Shown: positions 51,401 through 59,779 of the stretch, piece after piece | Position numbering within the stretch: the stretch's first letter is position 1 | Layout of the letters: every line of letters begins with the position of its first letter | Origin: Undaria pinnatifida | Lineage: Eukaryota; Sar; Phaeophyceae; Laminariales; Alariaceae | Assembly (NCBI GenBank): GCA_012845835.1 | Contig: JABAKD010000028.1 | Coordinates: 1,743,501-1,807,500 of the forward strand | Direction: 5' to 3' | DNA length: 64,000 nucleotides | The notes under the pieces: generated by a model | The model's database searches: none | What the model was told of the DNA's origin: nothing | What the model saw: only the letters and a program-made list of their open reading frames with translations | Made by a program: the position numbers and the translations under genes

Positions 51401-54079
51401 GGTGGCTATCGTAACACGCGTTGAAAGGATAACGTACATGGTCAATTAAGCGCTAATATTATGTTGCCGTGTTAGCTACATCAGTCAATTAAACGTTAAC
51501 ATTATGTCAGCGTGTTAGCGACAGCAGTCTGTAGCGAGTAGCGTTATGTTAGGGTGTCAGCGGAGTTCTTACTTGCTACCGTAACACAGTTTAGACGGAC
51601 AACGTACATGCCGAATTAAACGCCCACCTAACACTGCTGTTAGTGTGTTAGTGGAAGTCCTAGTGGCTATCGTAACACGCGTTGAAGTGACAACGTACAT
51701 GGTCAATTAAACGTTAACTTTATGTTACCGTGCTAGCGACAGCGGTCAGTTAAACATCATGTTAGCGTGTTAGCGACAGCAGTCCGTAACGAGTAACGTT
51801 ATGTTACGACGCCAGCGGAATTTTTGCCTGCTACCGTAACACGATTTAGACGGATAACGTACATGCCGAACAAAACGCTTGCATAACACCATGCTAGTGT
51901 GTGAAAGGAATTCCTAGTGGTTATCGTTACACACGTTAGAGGCATATCGTGCATGGGCGATATCACGTTAATTACCATTATGTTACTGTATCAGCAGCAG
52001 TTCGTATCGAGTGACATTATGTTAGGGTGTTGGCGTAAGTCATAGTACCACAACACACGTTAAACAGATAACGTACATAACCGACTAAAAGCTACCATTT
52101 TGTCACCTGTCACCGTGTTAGGTCCTACCCAAACGTAGTTGAAATACACACGTTAATAAATCCATCTCTTATAATAGGGTACCGAACAGAGAACTTTTCG
52201 AAAATGAGATGGAGTTACGGGTCGCAGAATCAAACGGGCACAATCGGATGGACAACCCTGATGGTGAAATCCGAACATAATACAGTTTTGTTTTTTTTAA
52301 CAAAGTTATCGCGAAATATAATCAACAGCGGCGACCGCTCGACTACGTACATACACGCAAGAATTCGCTGCACCAGAGCATCTCAGCGCATGCACAGATG
52401 AGGCTTTGTAGGTGGGACAAGGGAAACCACGCCGTGTGCGCTTCAAACAAGGAGGACTGTCTGCCCCCTTGCTCAAGTCGATCTCGAGCATCAACAACGA
52501 CATGTCGCAGAATGCGGCTGTCCTCGCCCTCGACAAGTACGAGTAGTGTGTGTCTTGCGTTTGGCGAATGCGCAATCGCGACTGCGAGGAGAGTGGCAGG
52601 GCTCTCGTAGTCGTGGCCATTACTATCCGATCCCAGCGGTTCGTGGTGAGGCCCGAGGTGTGTGCCAGTGGATAGCTGGACACAGCAGCAGCACCACGAG
52701 TACGCCTATGATACGTGTTGCTTGCTCTGCAGACTGATGCGCCTGATGCGTGTCTTGCGTCTTGCCGTACTACTGCTGTTTTCGGCACATATATGTGCTG
52801 GTACTACACAGCAGTACTACTGCTGTTTTCGGCACATATATGTGCTGGTACCGCACAGCACTACTGCTTTTTGCGGCACATATGTGCTGCTGATACACAG
52901 TACTACTGCCACTGCTGCTGTTTTCGGCACACAGCCACCGGGATCTCGGCGAAATGCGATAACACGGCTAAATTATCTTACTCCGCGCACCGGGATCTCG
53001 GTTAAATGTATTAACACGGCTACCTGATGTTACTCCGCATGGCCGCTTTACTGCTAACACAGGCAACACGTGTTAGGTCCCGAGAAGGCCGAAAGGGTAA
53101 CGTTAAAACGACCTCGGCCCCAACGGTAACGCAGTGACATAATGTTAGAACGGGATTGGTTGCTATGGTAACACAGTAACAAAACGATAGAATCAAGTAT
53201 TTAATGACAGTAACACCGTAAGATAATGTTACAGGGACGTCGGCGTTTAGACTAACATCCTAACATAGTGTTACGTACCGGCCGGCTAAGACCGTAATGT
53301 TGCTAACGTACGTCAAGTGTAACGTTATTCGACCCGAAGGCAATAGACGGGGGGTCCGGATAACGTAAATGTTAGTAGTGCGGGTCACTATGTTAATAGC
53401 ATGTTGGTGTGTTTTATGTAACACAATGTCAAGTGTTAGTGGTCCTGGCCAACGTATTAACATTATGTTAGGACGTTGTATCTAACGCTCCAATATGAAT
53501 AGCACAATGCTGGGGTGTTACGTCTAACGCTGCGTAGACAGTAACATAATGTTATCACGTTAGCAAAAAATCTACGGACATCGATCTGGGCATGTTGGAG
53601 CGATAACGAATGCCTATGGTAAAAGCCTAACATTATGTTACCGTGTTGGTACAAGGGCGGAGCACCGCGTAACATAATGTTACTGTACCAGAGCTGGACG
53701 AGATCTAACCCTAACATAACGTTATGGCGTGTGCACGTTCGTGGGTTTCTAGTTAACACTATTTTACCGCGTTACCGTGATTGCTCCTGCCGTGCCAACA
53801 CTATGTTAGGACATGGCCAAGCGCCTACGTTAGGCCCCATAACGTAGATAAGCGTTATCCGAGTGTTACGTTATCCGAGGTGTGATATATTGCCCGACAA
53901 ATCACGATCCATACCGTCTAAGATTCTACATTGCGGTTTCGATATGTTGTGCAAAGGCCGTATCTTACTTATTCCACTCGGCAGACTTGTGCGCAAGAGC
54001 CGTTTGTCGAACACATCCTGCCCGGAAAGCATCGTCTAGATCTTGCAAATATCACATATCAGGGGTAAATATATCTGCC

Positions 54080-54152
<73 letters not shown>

Positions 54153-56720
54153 ATTTGTTGTTGTTGTTGTTGCTGCTGCTGCGGTCGTCGTTGTTGTTTC
54201 TGTCCTCCAGGGTGGCCATTACTGACGGTCTGGCGGTTCCTCGTCCCCTGTTGTCCCCCCCCCCCCCCCCCTTTCCCGAAGAGCTGGAGGAAGAAAACGT
54301 AGCCGTGGTATCGCTGTACCCAGGAATCGTGGTAACGGAAAAGATGGACAGCCTCATGAAAACCCCTGATGTTTTTGAAGAGAAGGTGAGAGGAGGAGGG
54401 CGAGAGGGGGGGAGGGAGTGGAGCAAGGGGGGGAAGGGGTGGGGAGAAGGGAGAGAGGGAGGGGTGGAAGGGGGGAGAGAGGAAAGAAAGGAAGGAGGGA
54501 GGGAAAAAAGGACGGAGGGAGGGAGGGAAGGAGAGACAGAGAGAGGAGGTGAGGGAGGGAGGGTCGGAGGCTGGGAGGGAGGGAGGGAGGGAGGGAGGGA
54601 GGGAGGGAGGGAGGGAGGGAGGGAGGGAGGGAGGGAGGGAGGGAGCGAGGGAGGGGCGGAGGGAGGGAGGGACGGAGAGAGGGAGGGACGGACGGTGGGT
54701 AGATGGCTATTACTTCACGACCGGACTTCTGACGATGGGCGTTATTTTACGTCCGAAAAAATGAGCGTTGAAAATGTCTTGACGCCGAAAAAATGAAAGT
54801 TGGACAACTTTTACGACCGAATCTTCTAGCGTTGGACGTTCGTCCACCACCGAAACTTTCTAAAGGTAGACGGCAGTTTCTTCCGGCCGAAAAATCTACG
54901 TAACGTCGGACATTTTTCAAGACCGAAAGTTCCAATGTTGGACGTTTGCTTCACCACAGACGCTGCGTACCTGGTATGGTTCTAAGATCTAAAAAGTGAA
55001 ACGTTTAACAGTTTCGTGGACGGTAGTCTACAACTGAAAATCATATCGATTGCGGCGGGCCCCAGTCTTTGCTGGCCTCGCTAGTCTGGGGCGAACACAC
55101 AAGGCCTGCTACTATAGGGGTAATCATTTTTTGGTTGAAGCGTTTTCTGGACGACGGGGCTCCTTAACCCCTTCAGAGCCCCTAAACCCCTCCCCACACC
55201 AATTCCGAGCAATTTTGTCCCCGAAACGGATGTCCAGTTGTAAAGGCGTTAACCCCAAAACGTGGGAAATTATGCTCTTGCTTTGCACCATGTTCCGGTA
55301 TATACGCAGGGTATGGGAGTGTTCGTCGGGCAGAAGCTTTTTTTGTTCTCCAGATCAGGTTTTCGGGTATCGTGTTGAGGCTCAGAAAATATAGGATGCA
55401 TCTCTACCGTAGGAAACGTTACACAGCGCATGAACAACAGGCGGAGTGGGGTAGCTCATATTAACCCCTCTAGCGCTATAGAGGGGTAACACGTCGAACA
55501 TATCTAATTGACGATTGCAGCATTTTGCAACACCAAGCAGCTGGGGCTGCCGGGGTACATGGGTGGGACAAGGGTCCAAAGAGCAGTGTAGGGAGATGTA
55601 AGACAAGCCCGCAGCATGATTATACTTGTATTGTGTTGCTGGCGTGGGTCGCTGCTGCGTTTACGGGCACCCCTATATGTTATCTGCTACGGTAGTAAGT
55701 GCCTCGTGCTGTTCATTGTCCACCGATCGATGTATTGTTTCGTTGCCCCGTCTCGATATTTTTAACGGCAGACCGGTATTCCGATGTGCTCTCCCATGGA
55801 GACCCCCTTCTTCACGGGCCGTGCGGTCGCGGCTCTCGCCGCGGATGAAGGCATCATGAAGAAGACGGGGAAGGTAGACGGTTTGGGGTGTCGGGGATGG
55901 GTCGGTGTCTGTGCGCTGAGGAGGAGGCTGGGTCCGCGTTTTTGTTTGTTCGCTGTTCTTCTTTTGTCTCTCGCTGTTTTTCTGCGTTCGCTTTTGTTTT
56001 GATGGTGGATGAGAGTCACGAAATATGCAAACTGGCAAAGACTACTTATGGTACGCGCCATGCCTACTCACCGATGAAATGCGTAGGCAGGTGAAGAACA
56101 TGGGCGTGTACCCTGGATCGGAGACCTGTCTTTCCATACCCACCTCCCCCCAACGCTTGTCGTTGAAAGCCCGACGTACTCCGTCCAGGAGTTGTTGTGG
56201 TGCGACGGTCTATGGGCATACGACTACGGCTATGAATGAAACGAGTACGCCTCCCCAACGCGCTTTTCTCCTTCGCTGTATAGTCGCAGTACCTTGTCAG
56301 TGCAGTGCCTTGCCAGGTAACCACACTAAGACGAGACGCTCAACTGGAATATCCCGGGATATGATAGTTTGATACTCTGTAAGACGAGGTCGGTCGAAAC
56401 AAGCGAATATTCACCGCAATACACCAGGACTCCGCGCTAACGGGTACCAGGTGCCGCACTAACACTAACCCCGGGCGACGACTGTGTCTGCTTGTTTTGC
56501 TGGCGACCAGGTGCACGTGGTGGCGGAGTTGGCGAAAGAGTACAGCTTCGACGACGTCGACGGCGGCCGCCCCCCCTCCATCCGAAGCCTCCGGTTCCTC
56601 CTCCCGACTTACCTGTTCCCGAAGGTGTTGCCGCCGAAGGGCGCCAAGGTGGCGGCATCATTCGTGCCTAATTGGCTCCTGCCGATGGATATCATGCGCG
56701 GTGGGAAACCCTCGTCGTGA
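48059..56720 (+). CDS. Short-chain dehydrogenase/reductase, DHRS1-like, probably plastid-targeted
   Basis: Eight exons: 48059-48403, 48737-48832, 49577-49693, 50423-50577, 50967-51031, 54282-54385, 55772-55873, 56511-56720. They join in phase into 397 codons from ATG to TGA. Residues 1-31 form a signal peptide with a hydrophobic core (LLLAMLVVSTAEA), then FIPA and a Ser/Thr/Arg-rich stretch to about 65, the layout of bipartite plastid pre-sequences in algae with secondary plastids. The Rossmann fold follows: TGSSRGIG 80-87, NNA 167-169, catalytic Ser230, YGVGK with Tyr243 and Lys247, then SLYPGIVVTE near 269-278 and a TGRAVAALA helix. These last features resemble DHRS1. The enzyme should use NAD(P)H to reduce a carbonyl; substrate unknown. 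It is longer than animal DHRS1 (about 310 residues) by the pre-sequence and a C-terminal tail. Confidence 0.92.
48737..48832 (+). CDS. SDR exon 2, with GC donor
   Basis: Acceptor TCCTGCAG|GAAC. It ends GCGCAG|GCAAGA, a GC-AG intron donor, phase 0. It encodes ELGGTLEETAAAIDAAGG and VACDHADDAQ, where the Asp follows the second-cofactor strand. No usable GT lies nearby in the right phase. Confidence 0.88.
48833..49576 (+). other. SDR intron 2, GC-AG type
   Basis: Starts GCAAGAG and ends CTCTCTAG. The +1 to +6 bases after CAG fit the strong flanking consensus that GC donors need. No repeat structure is evident. Confidence 0.85.
49577..49693 (+). CDS. SDR exon 3 (NNA motif)
   Basis: Acceptor CTCTAG|GTCA, donor CAAGGG|GTGAGG. 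It encodes KLDVLVNNAFTLGPG and TKFWKQG; the NNA motif and the Phe/Trp insert are DHRS1-like. Confidence 0.92.
50000..50385. repeat. SDR intron 3 minisatellite
   Basis: About a dozen units of 25-30 bp, CACAAGGATYGCCTACCGAC-like, with CCGCCCGCC spacers. It makes open frames in two phases but no protein is meant. Confidence 0.8.
50423..50577 (+). CDS. SDR exon 4 (catalytic Ser)
   Basis: Acceptor CCCTCAG|GCAA, donor TATAC|GTAAGA, phase 2. It encodes LMTVGLRSHYMASCFAAPLI and IACVSSFGGLTY. The donor is followed by a polypurine G/A tract to about 50745. Confidence 0.92.
50580..50745. repeat. Polypurine tract
   Basis: Almost pure G/A on the + strand, including a G run of about 20 near 50615-50632, directly after an exon donor. 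Confidence 0.85.
50967..51031 (+). CDS. SDR exon 5 (YxxxK)
   Basis: Acceptor ACGTCAG|ATTT, donor GATCG|GTAAGG, phase 1. It encodes FNVAYGVGKAGVDRLVKDMA, carrying the catalytic Tyr and Lys. Confidence 0.93.
51100..53880. repeat. TAACATWATGTTA palindrome array
   Basis: Dozens of copies of the near-palindrome TAACATWATGTTA and of GTAACAC/GTGTTAG are spread through the intron. Between 51340 and 52100 they are set in a longer period of about 245 bp with landmarks ACGTACATGSYSAATTAAACG and GTGGCTATCGTAACACGCGTT. A second, looser set runs 53050-53880. The density is far above chance, and no reading frame is kept. Confidence 0.9.
52760..52935. repeat. 50-bp tandem with internal hairpin
   Basis: Four units carry CTGCTGTTTTCGGCACATAT and ATGTGCTGGTACCGCACAGC; GCACATATATGTGC can fold. 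Confidence 0.75.
54080..54170. repeat. GTT microsatellite
   Basis: (GTT)n of about 30 units just before the acceptor of SDR exon 6. It makes poly-Val, poly-Leu and poly-Cys frames of no meaning. Confidence 0.9.
54282..54385 (+). CDS. SDR exon 6
   Basis: The acceptor after TTTCCCGAAG is chosen by phase and by the family's sequence. Donor GAGAAG|GTGAGA. It encodes LEEENVAVVSLYPGIVVTEK and the helix after it. Confidence 0.9.
54386..54700. repeat. Polypurine GGGA tract
   Basis: Directly after the exon 6 donor: G/A-only sequence with a long (GGGA)n core at about 54575-54645. The long Gly-Arg-Glu open frames here are artefacts. Confidence 0.88.
54720..55770. other. Rest of SDR intron 6
   Basis: 54720-54960 holds degenerate 40-45-bp repeats with GTTGGACGTT and GACCGAAA. 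55060-55440 is a dispersed repeat shared with 59040-59350 (landmarks AAGGCCTGCTACTATAG, GACGGGGCTCCTTAACCCC, TTCTCCAGATCAGGTTTTCG). The remainder is unrecognised. Confidence 0.65.
55772..55873 (+). CDS. SDR exon 7
   Basis: Acceptor AACGGCAG|ACC, donor GGGAAG|GTAGAC, phase 0. It encodes SPMETPFFTGRAVAALAADE and GIMKKTGK, matching the 'E-S-P-x-F-T-G-R' helix of DHRS1-type enzymes. Confidence 0.92.
56511..56720 (+). CDS. SDR exon 8 with stop
   Basis: Acceptor GCGACCAG|GTGC. It encodes VHVVAELAKEYSFDDVDGGR, then an extra tail with SLRFLLPTYLFPKVLPPKG and MDIMRGGKPSS before TGA. Confidence 0.9.
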   Translation: MHVVAELAKEYSFDDVDGGRPPSIRSLRFLLPTYLFPKVLPPKGAKVAASFVPNWLLPMDIMRGGKPSS

Positions 56721-56853
56721 TGATCTAGTGAGGCCTTCGACTGCCTGCGGTGAAGGTTCGATTGCGTGAGGGGCCGGTGGCGAAAAATGAGGCGTTTGGG
56801 GCGGGGGGGTTTGACATCCACATGGCGTTCTTTGCTCTGTTTTTGTTGTTTTC

Positions 56854-57300
56854 TTGCCGAAGGGCGTCGAGGTGCCGGCGACATCCGCGCCTAGTTGTCT
56901 CCTGCTGATGGGTGTTATGCGCGGTGGAAAGCCGCCGTCGTAATGATGCCCCCGGCAGGTGTTTCGTCCCCCTGCGGGACCACAAAATGAGGCGTTTTTG
57001 GCGGGGTTTTAGACATCCACATAATGCTTTTTGCGCTGTTTTTGTCGTTGTCTTGCTATAGGGCGTCGAGGTGTCGGCACCCCCCCGCGCTGGATTGGCT
57101 TCTGCTGATGGATGTCGTGCGCGGTGGGAGGCCGCCGTCGTGATGAAGCCCCGGTGGGGTTTCGACCGCTTGTGGGGGCGCAAAATCAGGTGTTTTGTTG
57201 GGGGGGGGGGGAGTCGACGTCCATACGGCATTTTTTGCTCTGTTCTGTTGCTGTCCGCGATTGGCTGCTGCCGATGGAGCCAAGGCTATGGTGAGCGGGG
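56854..57300 (+). pseudogene. Tandem ghost copies of SDR exon 8 end
   Basis: Two fuller copies (56854-56946 and 57053-57145) and a stub (57255-57290) repeat the last 90 coding bases and the following 3' UTR, with a period of about 200 bp. Landmarks are GCCGAAGGGCGTCGAGGTG, CTCCTGCTGATGGGTGT, ATGCGCGGTGGAAAGCCGCC and GACATCCACATGGCGTTCTT. The second copy has a one-base shift relative to the real exon. Some copies keep an AG just before GGCGTCGAG. Confidence 0.88.
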
Positions 57301-57324
57301 GGCGGGGGGGGTTCTCAGTTTTGC

Positions 57325-57495
57325 ATGGCCGTAGTCGTATGACCATAGACCCTCGCATCCCTACTATGTCGGGACGGAGCACGTCGAGTTTTCACCAACC
57401 AGGCAGACATTGCTTGCACCAAGCGCGAAGCGCCGTTGCGTGTTCGGCGAGTCGCATTAATGGTGAACTGCATCCTTCCAAGAACCGCTCGTAAG
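57325..57495. repeat. Dispersed repeat, copy B
   Basis: Partner of 7555-7735; same orientation. Confidence 0.8.
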
Positions 57496-57499
57496 ACGG

Positions 57500-58745
57500 A
57501 CTTCGGCACCTTGTACCTACTTTCTTGCTTATGGATGACAGCGCCAATGCGTTACTTTGTTTTCTGGTGTGGCCACTCGAGAGACGGCAATGGGTATTAC
57601 TACGTAATTGCCTCGTGGGTGCCTTACCATACTCACACTACGTGATACGATCATTCCCCTTGTACGGAGTTAGGATTCTCCACCTCGCACAAAATGATCT
57701 AACTCGGTAACCATGAAGGTGACCGCCAAAAAAGAAAACAAAGAAAACGGTACCCTGGTTGTCTAGCTCACGCAGTGACTGGCAGGTTTTACAGCGTCGT
57801 TGCCAACCAATCCAACGCCAACCCCATTGTAAATATAATGTTTTACGGCGTCGGTGCCAACCGAGGCCAACTATTATATCTATGGTGAGGGGGGTAAGTG
57901 GGGGAGGGGTACTCATATATTGCTCGCCTTGGCCATTTGACCATTGATCACTGTTAGTTATAGAGCACTATCCACTAGACTACTTAGTAACAGCAGTGAC
58001 TCAGTGGTCTACTGTTGGTGGATAGTGCTATTTAACCAACATGCGTGTGTCGTAGGTTCGAATCTCACCGACTTCGTATTTATTATTTTTAAGGCGTGCG
58101 CGCTTGAGAACATTATGAATAGTCATGATAGTGTATTCCTATTAATAAACACTTATCCAGTGGTGAGGGGAGGTCCCCGGAGATCCATGCTGGCGAGATC
58201 GGTGCTACAAGCTCCAAAGTTGCATTTTTGTTAGTTATACAGCACTAACACTAGACATATGACTGAGTGGTCTAGCAGTCCTATATAACTAACAATCACG
58301 GTGCCATTCGACACGGCGCATTTACGGCGAGGGGAGGGGGGGGCGTACCCATTTGTTGCTTGCCTTAAGTCGTATGTCCATTGATCATGCATGCCTTTCG
58401 AGATAGCACTTACCATGAGGGGAAAAGCGTACCCACTTGTTGCTTGTCTTAGGCACGTGACCATTGGGCACGCGTTTTTACTTCTCGATCGAGATCATTG
58501 GAACACCGTTCCTACTTCTAATAAATGATACCTCCAACATTTGAGCGCTCATTACTTTTTCTTCCATATATAACACAGAGGGGCTCTTTATTTCCGCGGC
58601 CGAGGGTCACTAGCGCGATTGGCTACTGGCTACACTTTCTCGCGATACAGTGGGAACCCCGATTTAAGAGTGCCCCTGACAAGCCGAAACAAACGCTCTT
58701 CACTACGCATTGCTCTGATCTGTAGTGGGCAATATAAAGCTTTTA
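57500..58745. other. Downstream region with short fold-backs
   Basis: GTTAGTTATACAGCACT...TATATAACTAAC (58211-58290) is an inverted repeat. A related, longer fold-back at 57953-58035 contains CAGTGGTCTACTGTTGG and is followed by GGTTCGAATCTCACCGAC (58056-58073), a good B-box look-alike. No intact tRNA cloverleaf could be built. Phrases near 57895 and 58330 (GAGGGGWGGGGGGG) also repeat. Confidence 0.5.
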
Positions 58746-58746
58746 G

Positions 58747-59007
58747 TACTGACGGGACATGCCGATTTGACCGCGTACTGACGGGACATGCCGATTTGAC
58801 CGTGTACTGACGGGACATGCCGATTTGACCGCGTACTGACGGGACATGCCGATTTGACCGCGTACTGACGGGACATGCCGATTTGACCGCGTACTGACGG
58901 GACATGCCGATTTGACCGCGTACTGACGGGACATGCCGATTTGACCGCGTACTGACGGGACATGCCGATTTGACCGCGTACTGACGGGACATGTCGATTT
59001 GACCGCG
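58747..59007. repeat. 29-bp minisatellite, nine copies
   Basis: TACTGACGGGACATGCCGAT plus TTGACCGCG repeats nine times with two single-base variants. The unit is not a multiple of three and has no spacers. Confidence 0.95.
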
Positions 59008-59039
59008 CTCTTTAAGTGCCGAACGCTCTTACCCTGGGC

Positions 59040-59350
59040 TCTCTTTTAAACGGGGGTACGAGGCCTGCTACGATAGAGATGGCAGTTTTCGTCGAAATTA
59101 TTTCTGAATGACGGGGCTCCTTAACCCCAAATCGTCGGAATTAGGCCATTATTTTGCACGATTATCGTCGTGTACCTCGGCCATGGGATGTTTTATCCGG
59201 TAGCAGTTTTTAGTTCTCCAAATCAGTTTTCGGGAGAGGTCTTAAGCTCCCGAATTGAGGGGTAGTATTAGAAAAAAACGTGGTGCACCTCTATCGTAGC
59301 ACGCGTCGTAACCCACTGCATGCGCTACGCCAACAAATAGTTTGGAACTC
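59040..59350. repeat. Dispersed repeat shared with SDR intron 6
   Basis: Divergent partner of 55060-55440 in the same orientation: GAGGCCTGCTACGATAGAG, GACGGGGCTCCTTAACCCC, TTCTCCAAATCAGTTTTCGG, then TGCACCTCTATCGTAG. Confidence 0.7.
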
Positions 59351-59440
59351 CGTTCTGACTGAGGGTAGGGCCGCTCGCTCGATTTTTGTCGTGGACTAAT
59401 CCATGTAGTGAGCACGGGAGTACCTCCCCCTACCGTAGCT

Positions 59441-59720
59441 TGGGGAATGGATGTCATGCGCGGTGGGAGGCCGGGGAGGTGATGATGCCGTGTGGGGTTT
59501 CGACTGCCTACGGGGCCGTGGATGAGACGTTTTTCGGGTGGGGAACCCATGTTCACACGGCTTTGTTTGCATTTTTTTTTTCTTGGGGGGGGGGGTGACA
59601 TTCACACGTTTTGTTGTGCGTTCTTTTTGTTTTGTACTCCGACGGGTGTCATGTGCGGTGGGAAGCCGCCGTCGTGATGATGCGGTGGAGGTTTCGATTG
59701 CATACGGGCTTCGCTAAGAT
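59441..59720 (+). pseudogene. Two further ghost copies of SDR exon 8 end
   Basis: GGATGTCATGCGCGGTGGGA (59448) and GGTGTCATGTGCGGTGGGAA (59644), each followed by the same GATGATG...GGTTTCGA UTR phrase, show that the tandem of exon-end copies once reached or jumped about 2.7 kb beyond the gene. Confidence 0.75.
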
Positions 59721-59779
59721 AGACGTTTCTTTTGGGGGTGGTAAGTTTGGTATAGATGAACGGCGTTTTTTATCATTGT

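Larger units (their letters stand above)
51032..54281 (+). other. SDR intron 5, 3.25 kb, repeat-filled
   Basis: Holds the TAACATWATGTTA array (51100-53880), which is interrupted by a 50-bp repeat (52760-52935), and a GTT microsatellite (54080-54170). The acceptor is preceded by a run of about 20 C, then TTTCCCGAAG. Confidence 0.85.

Noticed and set aside
53882-54796. 304-residue + strand open frame
   Set aside because: Its only real coding part is SDR exon 6 (54282-54385); the rest is GTT and GGGA repeat translation and intron.
58018-58075. tRNA gene with GGTTCGAATCT B box
   Set aside because: No acceptor stem or anticodon arm could be paired around it; it is better seen as a tRNA-like fold-back repeat.
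58747-59007. CRISPR-like array of 29-bp repeats
   Set aside because: The units abut with no unique spacers and the genome is eukaryotic; it is a minisatellite.
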